Source: Vibrio cortegadensis
GTDB taxonomy: Bacteria > Pseudomonadota > Gammaproteobacteria > Enterobacterales > Vibrionaceae
DNA length: 64,000 bases
NCBI RefSeq assembly: GCF_024347395.1
Contig: NZ_AP025472.1
Coordinates: 682,001-746,000, forward strand
Direction of reading: 5' to 3'
Both the position numbers and the translations under genes were made by a program. Under the pieces are notes generated by a model. That model ran no database searches, had not been told where the DNA came from, and worked only from the letters and a program-made list of their open reading frames with translations. Of this stretch, positions 8,415 through 17,600 are shown piece by piece. Numbering within the stretch: the stretch's first letter is position 1; every line of letters begins with the position of its first letter.

Positions 8415-9260
8415 TTAAGCGTTTAAGTGAACGGCATGGAATCGCAGGTGGTCATCAATGAAGCTAGAAATAAAGTAATAGCTGTGATCGTATCCTGGTT
8501 GCATTCTTAGCTCTAACTCAGAATCATGCTTTTGCGCTGCTGCTGATAAACGTTCAGGCATTAGTTGCTCGATAAGAAATCCATCCGCTTCCCCTTGATC
8601 GACCAAGATAGGAACAGGAGAGCGCTGGCTTTTAAGTAGCTCAACTGCATCATACTTTTTCCAAGTTGTCGCATCTGAGCCTAAATAGTGACTGAAGGCT
8701 TTTTGTCCCCAAGGCGCTTTTGTTGGGTTAGATATCGGGCTAAAAGCTGAAATAGAACGGTATGATTCTGGATTATTAAGCGCAATCGTCAGAGCGCCAT
8801 GTCCACCCATACTATGGCCAGAGATGGATTTTACCGATGATACCGGGAAGTTCGCTTCAATTAATGCTGGCAACTCACTGTTTACATAATCATACATGTG
8901 ATAATGCTCATCCCATGGTGCTTGAGTCGCATTAAGGTAAAAGCCTGCCCCTAAACCTAAATCGTAAGCACCTTCGGCATCATCAGGAACGCCTTCTCCT
9001 CGTGGGCTTGTATCGGGTGCTACAATCGCAATACCAAGCTCTGCCGCTGCTTTAAATGCTCCTGCTTTTTGCATGAAATTCTCATCGGTACAAGTTAACC
9101 CAGATAGCCAATATAAAACGGGGACGGGGTTTTCTTTGCTTGCATTTGGTGGAAGAAAAATAGCAAAGCGCATTGTGCAGCTTAGAGCTTCAGATGTATG
9201 GGTATATTGTTTATGCCAACCACCAGCAACCTTGGCTTGGCTAATATTTTCGATTGTCAT
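8415..9260 (-). CDS. fghA: S-formylglutathione hydrolase
   Basis: A 281-aa esterase D-type alpha/beta hydrolase that converts S-formylglutathione to formate and glutathione. This is the second step of glutathione-dependent formaldehyde detoxification. The nucleophile serine lies in SGHSMGGHGAL. The acid Asp is probably in VDQGEADGF and the base His in GYDHSYYF. Its length fits the family. It lies 149 bp downstream of frmA on the same strand, which supplies its substrate. A perfect hairpin lies between the two genes, and the terminator shared with the AbgT gene follows it. Confidence 0.95.
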   Translation of the reverse strand: MTIENISQAKVAGGWHKQYTHTSEALSCTMRFAIFLPPNASKENPVPVLYWLSGLTCTDENFMQKAGAFKAAAELGIAIVAPDTSPRGEGVPDDAEGAYDLGLGAGFYLNATQAPWDEHYHMYDYVNSELPALIEANFPVSSVKSISGHSMGGHGALTIALNNPESYRSISAFSPISNPTKAPWGQKAFSHYLGSDATTWKKYDAVELLKSQRSPVPILVDQGEADGFLIEQLMPERLSAAAQKHDSELELRMQPGYDHSYYFISSFIDDHLRFHAVHLNA

Positions 9261-9326
9261 TGTTATGCTCCATGAGGTTGAGGGTTTAGAAGATGGATAA
9301 GTGATGCACTGATGTGTGACTAAAGT

Positions 9327-9356
9327 TTCACCACCTTCCGGGCGAAAGGTGGTGAA
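9327..9356 (-). other. Intercistronic hairpin between frmA and fghA
   Basis: TTCACCACCTT and AAGGTGGTGAA form a perfect 11-bp stem with an eight-base loop. No T-run follows on the minus strand, so it is more likely an mRNA processing or stability element, or a weak attenuator, than a full terminator. Confidence 0.6.
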
Positions 9357-9409
9357 GACAGTGTCTACTTTAGGTTGTTTAGATTGAATCTAAAATTGAC
9401 CTGAGTGGA

Positions 9410-10558
9410 TTACTTATCCATATGCAGAACAGTACGGATAGATTCACCTTTATGCATTAGGTCGAACGCTTCGTTTACGTCTTGCAGACCCATAGTGTGA
9501 GTGATGAACTCTTGAAGACCAAATTCACCCGCCATGTAACGGTTAACGATTTCTGGAAGTTCTGAGCGGCCTTTAACACCCCCAAAAGCAGAACCACGCC
9601 ATACACGACCAGTCACTAGTTGGAATGGACGAGTTGCGATCTCTTGACCAGCACCCGCAACACCGATGATTACAGATTCGCCCCAACCTTTGTGGCAGCA
9701 CTCAAGTGCTTGACGCATCACGTTTACGTTACCGATACACTCGAAAGAGTACTCAACACCACCATCTGTCATCTCAACGATAACGTCTTGGATTGGCTTG
9801 TCGAATTTAGTTGGGTTGATGCAGTCAGTCGCGCCAAGCTGTTTTGCTAGCTCGAATTTGCTCTCGTTGATATCAACACCGATGATGCGGTCAGCACCAG
9901 CCATGCGAGCTCCAATGATTGCAGAAAGACCGATACCGCCTAGGCCGAATACAGCAACGTTGTCGCCTTTTTCAACTTTAGCTGTGTTCAGTACCGCGCC
10001 CATACCCGTTGTTACACCACAACCTAGAAGACAAACTTCTTCAAGTGGTGCTTCTTTGCTTACTTTCGCTAGAGAGATTTCTGGAAGTACTGTGTACTCA
10101 GAGAAAGTAGAGCAACCCATGTAATGGAAAATTGTTTCGCCATTGATAGAAAAGCGGCTTGTACCGTCTGGCATTAGGCCTTTACCTTGCGTTTCACGAA
10201 CGGCTTGGCATAGGTTAGTTTTACCTGATTTACAGAACTTACATTCGCCACATTCAGCGGTGTAAAGTGGGATAACGTGGTCGCCAATCTCAACACTTGT
10301 CACGCCTTCGCCGATCATCTCAACGATACCGCCACCTTCGTGACCAAGAATTGAAGGGAAGATACCTTCTGGATCGTCACCTGATAGTGTGAATGCATCA
10401 GTGTGACAAACACCAGTAGCAACGATACGAACTAAAACTTCACCAGCTTTAGGAAGTTGTACATCGACTTCTTCCATTTTTAGTGGTTCGCCAGCAGCCC
10501 AAGCGACCATAGCTTTAGATTTAATTGATGTTTGACCTGGTTTGATTTCAAGCGCCAT
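9410..10558 (-). CDS. frmA: S-(hydroxymethyl)glutathione dehydrogenase / class III alcohol dehydrogenase
   Basis: A 382-aa zinc- and NAD-dependent medium-chain dehydrogenase that oxidises S-hydroxymethylglutathione, the adduct of formaldehyde and glutathione, to S-formylglutathione. The catalytic zinc region (GVCHTDAFTLSG, GHEGGGIVE) and the structural zinc cysteines (CGECKFCKSGKTNLC) are present. The Rossmann fold motif GLGGIGLSAIIGARMAG follows. GCGVTTGMGAVLNTAKV is typical of class III enzymes. It forms a unit with fghA downstream and is divergent from a LysR regulator, 168 bp away, which probably controls it. Confidence 0.96.
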   Translation of the reverse strand: MALEIKPGQTSIKSKAMVAWAAGEPLKMEEVDVQLPKAGEVLVRIVATGVCHTDAFTLSGDDPEGIFPSILGHEGGGIVEMIGEGVTSVEIGDHVIPLYTAECGECKFCKSGKTNLCQAVRETQGKGLMPDGTSRFSINGETIFHYMGCSTFSEYTVLPEISLAKVSKEAPLEEVCLLGCGVTTGMGAVLNTAKVEKGDNVAVFGLGGIGLSAIIGARMAGADRIIGVDINESKFELAKQLGATDCINPTKFDKPIQDVIVEMTDGGVEYSFECIGNVNVMRQALECCHKGWGESVIIGVAGAGQEIATRPFQLVTGRVWRGSAFGGVKGRSELPEIVNRYMAGEFGLQEFITHTMGLQDVNEAFDLMHKGESIRTVLHMDK

Positions 10559-10726
10559 TGGATGTTCCTTTTATCTAGTTATGTTGCGGTCGACTAAAGC
10601 GTAGTAAAGCTTTGAATATTCCGCTTCTCGTTTTGTTGTGGCCAGTATATATATTTCTCATATGATGATAATCCGGTTAAAATGAAAATGATTTTTACGT
10701 ATTTGTAATAATAAGTAGGGTGTAAC
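10559..10726. promoter_or_regulatory. Divergent frmA / lysR promoter region
   Basis: These 168 bases separate frmA and the LysR gene, which are transcribed away from each other, so both promoters and the regulator's site should lie here. The AT-rich core around 10645-10690 is the likely promoter zone. I cannot point to a definite T-N11-A operator. Confidence 0.5.
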
Positions 10727-11593
10727 ATGGCGAATTGGGAAGGGGTGAGTGAATTTGTCGCCGTTGCGGAAGTTGAAAGCTTTACTGGCGCAGCAAAAAA
10801 ATTGTCTACATCGGTTGCCCAGATCAGCCGAAGAGTTTCAGCTTTAGAAGAGAGGATAGCGGTAAAGTTACTTAATCGAACCACTCGACGTGTCTCCTTA
10901 ACCGAAGCGGGGCAGCTTTATTATCAGCAATGTAAACAACTTGTCGAAGGGTTGGAGCTTGCTGAACTAGCGGTAACCCAGATGCAATCAACACCGAAAG
11001 GCTTGATTAAGGTGACTGCCCCTGTGACTTATGGCGAGAGGCAATTAGCTCCGTTGCTCCATCAGTTTTTAGCTCAATACCCTCAGCTAGAGTTAGATCT
11101 CATCTTAACGAACCAAAAACTCGATTTGATCGAGCAAGGGGTTGATGTAGCGATTCGTTTAGGACGTTTGGAAGATTCGAGCTTGATAGCAAAACGCTTA
11201 TCTGATCGTCAGCTTTATGTGTGCGCTACGCCAAGTTATCTTGCTCAATTTGGAGAACCTCATACTCTTTCAGAATTGTCTCGGCATCAATGTTTAGTGG
11301 GTTCATTTCCGCATTGGCGCTTTAAAGAGAAAAACCAGTCGAGAGCCATTCGAGTGCATAGCCGACTAAAATGTAATAGTGGGATTGCGCTGCTTGATGC
11401 GGCACTACAGCATTTAGGTATGATTCAACTGCCCGATTATTATGTACAAGAATATATGGGTAGCGGTGAGCTTGTAGAGGTACTCTCCGATTATCGAGAT
11501 GATAGAGAAGGGATTTGGGCTCTTTATCCACAAAATAAAAACCTATCATCGAAAGTGCGATTACTCGTCGATTTTTTAGCAGATGCTTTATAA
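10727..11593 (+). CDS. LysR family transcriptional regulator
   Basis: A 288-aa LysR regulator. The N-terminal winged helix-turn-helix spans about residues 5-62 (FVAVAEVESFTGAAKKLSTSVAQISRRVSALEERIAVKLLNRTTRRVSLTEAG). A periplasmic-binding-protein-like effector domain runs from about residue 90 to the end. It is divergent from frmA-fghA. In several proteobacteria a LysR-type protein of this arrangement activates formaldehyde detoxification, so this regulator probably senses formaldehyde or its glutathione adduct (an inference from position). It starts at an ATG after a weak AGGGTG sequence. tadA follows after 29 bp and may be co-transcribed. Confidence 0.88.
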   Translation: MANWEGVSEFVAVAEVESFTGAAKKLSTSVAQISRRVSALEERIAVKLLNRTTRRVSLTEAGQLYYQQCKQLVEGLELAELAVTQMQSTPKGLIKVTAPVTYGERQLAPLLHQFLAQYPQLELDLILTNQKLDLIEQGVDVAIRLGRLEDSSLIAKRLSDRQLYVCATPSYLAQFGEPHTLSELSRHQCLVGSFPHWRFKEKNQSRAIRVHSRLKCNSGIALLDAALQHLGMIQLPDYYVQEYMGSGELVEVLSDYRDDREGIWALYPQNKNLSSKVRLLVDFLADAL

Positions 11594-11622
11594 TAACCAA
11601 AAATATGAATTGAGACTCTATA

Positions 11623-12174
11623 GTGGCGACTTTGAACCAAGACCATCCCTCCCAACCTGAATCACCGAATCATTTTACTGATCAAGATGAGAAGTTTATG
11701 CGTCGGGCCATTGAGCTCGCCTCAGTAGCCGAGGGGGAAGGGGAAGTACCTGTTGGAGCTGTGTTAGTGAAAGATGGCGTTATTATATCTGAAGGATGGA
11801 ATCGTTCGATTGGTTGCCATGATGCGACCGCGCATGCTGAAGTTCAGACATTACGCCAAGCGGGAAAGACGTTAGAAAACTATCGCCTACTCGATACGAC
11901 GTTGTACGTCACATTAGAACCTTGTCCAATGTGTGCTGGAGCGTTATTGCATAGCCGAGTTAAGCGGGTTGTATTTGGTGCTCCCGATCTTAAATCAGGT
12001 GCGGCAGGAACCGTATTAAATTTATTCGAAAGTCAGGCTTCGTATCATTACGCGGAAATAGAGTCGGGGCTATTAGAAGATCAGTGCCGTGAGCAATTAC
12101 AAGCTTTCTTTAAAAGACGCAGAAAAGAGATTAAAGAGCAAAGGAAGGCAAAAAAAGCATTAGATGGTCAATGA
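11623..12174 (+). CDS. tadA: tRNA-specific adenosine deaminase TadA
   Basis: A 183-aa zinc deaminase that converts A34 of tRNA-Arg(ACG) to inosine. Motifs of the cytidine deaminase superfamily are present: HAE at residues 71-73 (zinc His, catalytic Glu) and PCPMC with zinc ligands Cys101 and Cys104. The C-terminal tail (KRRRKEIKEQRKAKKAL) is basic. A GTG at 11623 is used as start, which gives an N-terminal extension of about 20 residues ahead of EKFMRRAIELA. A later start cannot be excluded. It follows the LysR gene closely. Confidence 0.94.
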   Translation: MATLNQDHPSQPESPNHFTDQDEKFMRRAIELASVAEGEGEVPVGAVLVKDGVIISEGWNRSIGCHDATAHAEVQTLRQAGKTLENYRLLDTTLYVTLEPCPMCAGALLHSRVKRVVFGAPDLKSGAAGTVLNLFESQASYHYAEIESGLLEDQCREQLQAFFKRRRKEIKEQRKAKKALDGQ

Positions 12175-12191
12175 TGACTTGATGGATATTT

Positions 12192-12219
12192 GCAAACATC
12201 TCCCTGGGTCGATGTTTGC
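12192..12219 (+). terminator. Hairpin after tadA
   Basis: GCAAACATC and GATGTTTGC form a nine-bp stem with a ten-base loop, 17 bases after the tadA stop. There is no good T-run, so it may be a weak or Rho-assisted terminator. Confidence 0.5.
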
Positions 12220-12289
12220 GATAGATATGATTCTTTGTTGATAGTTGTTTGAGGATGAATAGTTGATTGAATTTTTTATTAATTAAATA

Positions 12290-12424
12290 TTATTCTACGA
12301 GCAGTTGTACAAATGCTCGGTTCCGCCAGATAATTTTCTTTTTATTATTCGACATCATGCGTTTACGGCGATTCGCTGATACGGTTTTATTAAGGCGCTG
12401 AGATAGCTTTCTTTTTGCTAGCAT
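12290..12424 (-). CDS. Small basic protein, 44 aa, unrecognised
   Basis: A short ORF starting at an ATG at 12424 with a perfect AGGAGG Shine-Dalgarno (12431-12436) at six-base spacing, ending at a TAA at 12290-12292. The product begins MLAKRKLSQRLNKTVSANRR. By eye it has about 14 Lys and Arg among 44 residues, and it ends in a short hydrophobic stretch (FVQLLVE). It overlaps no other gene and lies in a 500-bp gap between tadA and mltF. Such basic miniproteins often bind ribosomes or nucleic acid, but I do not recognise the family. The ideal ribosome-binding site and clean frame are the main support. Confidence 0.6.
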   Translation of the reverse strand: MLAKRKLSQRLNKTVSANRRKRMMSNNKKKIIWRNRAFVQLLVE

Positions 12425-12476
12425 TGACGGCCTCCTAGTAATTGACTTAAACATATAAGCCTGACGTAAATAAATC

Positions 12477-12497
12477 CCTAATGTTCTGCGTTAGGGG
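12477..12497. other. Small hairpin upstream of the 44-aa ORF
   Basis: CCCTAA and TTAGGG form a six-bp stem around a nine-base loop. On the plus strand GACTTTTTG follows, resembling a weak terminator. On the minus strand it would sit in the leader of the 44-codon ORF. Its role is unclear. Confidence 0.35.
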
Positions 12498-12618
12498 ACT
12501 TTTTGATGTTTCAATATATCGTTTTGCCACTATGTTATAGAAGCAAATTGTTACCGTTATATGAAGCTTGCCTAGTGATGTGACTCACATTTCTATGTAT
12601 GAGTTGCAAAAGGGGAGT

Positions 12619-12656
12619 TTCAGCGTGCAATAAACATCCAATTTTTGCACGCTGAA
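12619..12656 (-). terminator. Perfect 12-bp hairpin downstream of mltF
   Basis: TTCAGCGTGCAA and TTGCACGCTGAA are perfect complements separated by 14 bases, starting 20 bases past the mltF stop. No immediate T-run follows on the minus strand (ACTCCCCTTTT). It is a likely transcript 3' end, although not a textbook intrinsic terminator. Confidence 0.55.
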
Positions 12657-12675
12657 GTGATGTTGCTTAGCTTGC

Positions 12676-14265
12676 CTATTTCTCTGTGGCAGCGGTTTCT
12701 GGTGACTCTTCATCTGCTGAGTGGAGCGTCGAGATAGCCGCTGAACTCTCCGCGTCAAGCCTATCTGTTTCCTGTACTACAGGGCCGGGAATGACGACAA
12801 GATCATCGATGTTATTTTCTTGATCGATGATCTGTTGTTTGTCGATGTGACCAATAATACTTTGGTAATATCGGCGAATATTTTCGACATAGTTTCTCGC
12901 TTCATCACCACGCGCATATCCGTATCGAGTTGTACTGAAGTATTTTTGCTGCCTTAATAGCGGCAAACTATCTTTTACATCCGCCCAAGCATTAGGGTCA
13001 CCACCTTGTCTTTTCGTTAGCCTTCGAGCGTCCATCATATGCCCATAACCGACATTATAGGAAGCAAGAGCGAACCAAATTTTCTCATGATCGGCGATAG
13101 AGTCGGGCACTCGGTCTACAATTCTACGAAGGTATTCAACGCCACCACGTACCGATTCTTCAGGATCAAGTCGATTTGTCACACCGACACTTTTCGCTGT
13201 TGGCAGGGTGAGCATCATCATGCCGCGTACACCTGTTGGTGACTTAGCTTTCGGGTTCCAGTGAGATTCTTGATACGAGAGTGCCGCAATTAATCGCCAA
13301 TCAAATTCAAGTGAATATTGTTGAAACAGAGGCGACCATTTTGGAAGTTTGGCATCTAAGGCACGAATAAAGGCGCGAGTGTCGACGTAGTCAAATGAAC
13401 CTATGTGGCCAAGGTATTTCTCTTCCAAACTCGCCAGTTCGCCAGACTGTTTTAAATTGCCGAAAAACTCGATTAAAAGAGCATAAAGGCTTTCATCATC
13501 TGAGCGGCGCATATACCAAGAGATCGGTTGGTCTTCAGTTAACTCAAATGCAAGTGCAAGATCGGGATACAATCGTTGCGATAGTGAAAGCTCAACTGAG
13601 TCTGCCATCGTGAATGGAATGCTACCTTCAGACACTTGTTTAAGTAGATCATTTACATCGGCATTGGTGTCAACGGTATACTCAAGATCTGGTTGTTTAG
13701 CTTTAATGTCAGCTAAGGTTTGTACAAAGTGTGAATCTTTAACAATCACTAATGAAGGCGTTGATTCAGGAGACGTAGTGTCGCCATCTTCTAGTATTTG
13801 TTGTTTAAGTTTTACCTGTTTATTGACTAACTGTTTGAGATTTCTTGGTCGCCATTGACCTTTTTTGTATACCATCTGTTGGCTAACATAATAGTATGCA
13901 GGGCCTGCTCTAAATTGACTTAAACGTTCAGGTGATTGACTTAAACCTGCGGCAATCATATCTATCTCACCACTTTTTAATGCAGGGAATAGGTTTGAAA
14001 TTCGGTAAGCCGGCTTCATCTCTAGCTGTACACCTAATTGATCGGCAAATACGCGAGCAAGTTCGTAATCAAGTCCGGTAGGACCATCGGGGCCAATGTA
14101 GTAAGACAATTGATTGTTGAGAGTTCCAACGCGTAAAACCCCACGCTCGCGAATCTTTTCTAATTCACTTTTAGGGTCTGAGTCTATTTGGCAGCCTGCA
14201 ATTCCGACAGTGATCAGTATTAGAGAGAGCAAGCGCATTGGTAAGCTAATCATTAACTTTGGCAT
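12676..14265 (-). CDS. mltF: Membrane-bound lytic murein transglycosylase F
   Basis: A 529-aa peptidoglycan lytic transglycosylase that cleaves the MurNAc-GlcNAc bond with 1,6-anhydro ring formation. The N-terminus has a signal and a lipobox-like sequence (GIAGC near residue 25). An amino-acid-binding (SBP-3-like) domain spans about residues 45-285 (RVGTLNNQLSYYIGPDGPTG, DMIAAGLSQSPERLSQF). A Slt/goose-lysozyme-like catalytic domain follows, with the probable catalytic Glu in SYQESHWNPKA and downstream GVRGMMMLTLPTA and ASYNVGYGH. The acidic Ser/Thr tail is unstructured. A lipoprotein form differs from E. coli MltF, which I recall as transmembrane-anchored. The gene is divergent from purL. 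Confidence 0.93.
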   Translation of the reverse strand: MPKLMISLPMRLLSLILITVGIAGCQIDSDPKSELEKIRERGVLRVGTLNNQLSYYIGPDGPTGLDYELARVFADQLGVQLEMKPAYRISNLFPALKSGEIDMIAAGLSQSPERLSQFRAGPAYYYVSQQMVYKKGQWRPRNLKQLVNKQVKLKQQILEDGDTTSPESTPSLVIVKDSHFVQTLADIKAKQPDLEYTVDTNADVNDLLKQVSEGSIPFTMADSVELSLSQRLYPDLALAFELTEDQPISWYMRRSDDESLYALLIEFFGNLKQSGELASLEEKYLGHIGSFDYVDTRAFIRALDAKLPKWSPLFQQYSLEFDWRLIAALSYQESHWNPKAKSPTGVRGMMMLTLPTAKSVGVTNRLDPEESVRGGVEYLRRIVDRVPDSIADHEKIWFALASYNVGYGHMMDARRLTKRQGGDPNAWADVKDSLPLLRQQKYFSTTRYGYARGDEARNYVENIRRYYQSIIGHIDKQQIIDQENNIDDLVVIPGPVVQETDRLDAESSAAISTLHSADEESPETAATEK

Positions 14266-14414
14266 TAAATTTTCGTTCTCGTACTTTAACTTATGCCTTT
14301 ATATCAAAGGGGCGCGATTAGGGATAGTTTGATTCATGCTGGATTAAGTAATAAGTGTCAAACTGAGGAATAAAGCATCAATACGAGATAAAAAAGGCGA
14401 TGACGTAAAAAATA

Positions 14415-14430
14415 ACGCAAACGGTTGCTT
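14415..14430 (+). promoter_or_regulatory. PurR-like operator upstream of purL
   Basis: ACGCAAACGGTTGCTT matches the purine repressor consensus (ACGCAAACGTTTTCNT) closely and is nearly palindromic. It ends six bases before the predicted -35 hexamer of purL, a good position for repression by PurR with hypoxanthine or guanine. Confidence 0.75.
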
Positions 14431-14436
14431 TTTGTG

Positions 14437-14465
14437 TTACTTCACAAAAAGAAATGCTTTATAAT
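14437..14465 (+). promoter_or_regulatory. purL sigma-70 promoter
   Basis: TTACTT (14437-14442) and TATAAT (14460-14465) are separated by 17 bases, an ideal spacing with a perfect -10. Transcription would begin near 14472, leaving a leader of about 135 bases. Confidence 0.7.
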
Positions 14466-14493
14466 GCGCTCGCATTGAAGAGGTGGAATCGGC

Positions 14494-14549
14494 ATAGGTT
14501 TGGCAACCTTCGGGAATAGCTTCGAAGAAAACAGTTAGGTTGTTCCTAT
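14494..14549 (+). other. Structured purL leader
   Basis: Within the leader, ATAGG pairs with CCTAT and CAACC pairs with GGTTG, separated by an asymmetric internal loop. An inner CTTCG/CGAAG pairing is also possible. Together they could form one long hairpin ending about 57 bases before the purL start. I do not recognise it as a known riboswitch. Confidence 0.4.
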
Positions 14550-14606
14550 AACCCACTGAATTTATTCCAATACTACCTTAATCAACTGCATAAGAGACCT
14601 AAGCAC

Positions 14607-17600
14607 ATGAGAATTTTGCGTGGCTCCCCAGCTCTATCTGAGTTTCGTGTTAATAAGCTTTTAGAGCTTTGTCGTGAATTAAGCTTACCTGTAACGGGTA
14701 TTTACGCTGAGTTTGCCCACTTTGCTGATCTAACGGCAGACCTAGGTGAGTCTGAAGTTGAGAAGCTAGAAAAGCTACTGACTTACGGCCCTGCGCTTTC
14801 TTGTAAAGGCAATGGCGAAGAGCATCAACCTGAAGGTTTATTGCTGCTTGCAACGCCACGTCCAGGCACTATCTCGCCTTGGTCTTCAAAATCAACTGAT
14901 ATCGCACACAACTGTGGACTGGTTAAAGTGTCACGTCTAGAGCGCGGTACCGCTTTCTACATTGAAACCTCCGCTGAACTTTCTGAGCTTCAACTTGTTG
15001 AGCTGAAAGCAATTCTGCACGATCGTATGATGGAAGTGGTTTTCACTGACTTCGAATCGGCAGCGGCACTATTTACAGTAGCTGAGCCTGCTCCTTATGC
15101 GGAAGTTGACCTTTTAACAGGCGGACGTAATGCGCTTGAAAAAGCAAACGTTACCTTAGGTCTTGCGCTTGCAGAAGATGAAATTGATTACCTTCTTGAA
15201 AGCTTCACTGAAAAGCTAGGTCGTAACCCGACTGACATCGAGCTAATGATGTTTGCGCAAGCGAACTCAGAGCACTGTCGTCACAAGATCTTTAACGCTG
15301 ATTGGACTATCGATGGCGTTAAGCAAGAGAAATCATTGTTCAAGATGATTAAGAACACCTTTGAAACGACACCAGAACACGTTCTGTCTGCTTATAAAGA
15401 TAACGCAGCGGTAATGACAGGTTCTGAAGTCGGTCGTTTTTTCCCAGATCCAGAAACTCGTCAGTACAACTATCACCAAGAGAAAACGCACATCTTGATG
15501 AAAGTTGAAACGCATAACCACCCAACGGCAATCTCTCCATGGCCGGGCGCATCAACAGGTTCAGGCGGCGAAATCCGTGATGAAGGCGCGACTGGTATTG
15601 GTGGTAAGCCAAAAGCGGGTCTGGTTGCTTTCTCAGTATCTAACCTTAAGATCCCGAACTTCGTTCAACCTTGGGAAACTGACTTTGGTAAGCCGAGCCG
15701 TATCGTTACTGCTCTGGATATCATGCTTGAAGGCCCTCTTGGTGGCGCAGCATTCAACAACGAATTTGGTCGTCCAAACCTACTAGGTTACTTCCGTACT
15801 TACGAAGAGAAAGTAAACTCTCACGCAGGTGAAGAAGTGCGTGGGTACCATAAACCAATCATGCTTGCTGGTGGTCTAGGCAACATTCGTGATGATCATG
15901 TTCAGAAGAAAGAGATCCCAGTAGGTGCAAGCCTAATCGTTCTTGGCGGTCCTGCGATGAACATCGGCCTTGGCGGCGGTGCTGCATCTTCAATGGATTC
16001 GGGTTCTTCTTCTGAGGACCTAGATTTTGCTTCTGTACAACGTGAAAATCCAGAGATGGAACGTCGTTGTCAGGAAGTTATCGACCGTTGTTGGCAGCTT
16101 GGTGATGCGAACCCAATCGCATTCATCCATGATGTGGGCGCGGGCGGTATATCGAATGCACTTCCTGAGCTAGTAGACGATGGTGAGCGTGGCGGTATCT
16201 TCAATCTACGTGACGTACCAAACGATGAGCCGGGTATGAGCCCACTTGAGATCTGGTGTAATGAATCTCAAGAGCGTTACGTAATGGCCGTTGCTGATAA
16301 AGACATGGCAACGTTCGACGCGATTTGTAAGCGTGAGCGTGCACCGTACGCAGTGGTTGGTAAAGCAACAGAAGAACGTGATCTTAAATTAGAAGATTCT
16401 CACTTTGACAACACGCCAATCGACATGCCAATGGACATCCTATTAGGTAAAACACCTAAGATGCACCGTGACGCGAAGACGCTAAAAGCAAACAATCCTG
16501 CGATTGACCGTTCTGGTATCGAACTAAACGAAGCGGTTGACCGTATTCTTCGCCTACCAACAGTGGCTGAGAAAACATTCCTTATCACTATCGGTGACCG
16601 CTCAGTAACGGGTCTTGTGGCTCGTGATCAAATGGTTGGCCCATGGCAGGTTCCTGTCGCTAACTGCGCAGTAACGGCAGCAAGCTACGACTCTTACCAC
16701 GGTGAGGCAATGTCTCTTGGTGAGCGTACGCCAGTGGCACTTCTAGACTTTGGCGCATCAGCTCGTCTAGCGGTTGGTGAAGCAATAACTAACATTGCAG
16801 CGACAAACATCGGCGATATCAAGCACATTAAACTGTCTGCGAACTGGATGTCTCCAGCTGGTCACCCTGGTGAAGATGCAGGCCTTTATGAAGCGGTGAA
16901 AGCAGTCGGTGAAGAACTATGTCCGGCACTGGGTCTAACTATCCCAGTGGGTAAAGACTCAATGTCGATGAAGACTAAGTGGGAAGAGAACGGCGAGCAG
17001 AAAGAAGTCACGTCTCCGCTATCTCTTGTTATCACTGCGTTTGCACGTGTTGAAGATGTTCGTAAGACGATTACTCCTCAACTTCGTACCTCTGATAACC
17101 TTGAAGGACTAGGCAACACTTCACTAGTTCTTATCGACCTAGGTAACGGCAAAAACCGTCTAGGTGCGACAGCACTTGCGCAAGTTTACAAGCAGCTTGG
17201 TGACAAGCCAGCAGACGTAGACAACGCAGCACAGCTAAAAGGTTTCTACGAAGGCGTTCAAGCACTTGTAGCGAACGACCAAGTTGTCGCTTACCACGAT
17301 AAAGGCGATGGCGGTCTATTCGTAACACTAGCTGAAATGGCGTTCGCAGGTCACTGTGGTGTTAACGCAAACATTGAAGCGCTTTTAGCTGCATCAGAGA
17401 ACAGCGAAGACACGCTAGCAGCACTCTTCAATGAAGAGTTAGGTGCGGTAATCCAAGTTCGTAACGATGACCTAGATGCTGTTCTTTCTACTCTTGCAGC
17501 CAACGGCCTAGAAGCGTGTTCACACGTAATTGGCAGCGTTGTTGGTGAAGGGGAAGCATCTGATGAGCTAGTGATTAAGTCTGGTGAGTCTGTAGTTATT

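Noticed and set aside
10594..10884. 96-codon minus-strand ORF across the frmA/lysR gap
   Set aside because: It overlaps the LysR helix-turn-helix coding region in antisense and has no family resemblance.
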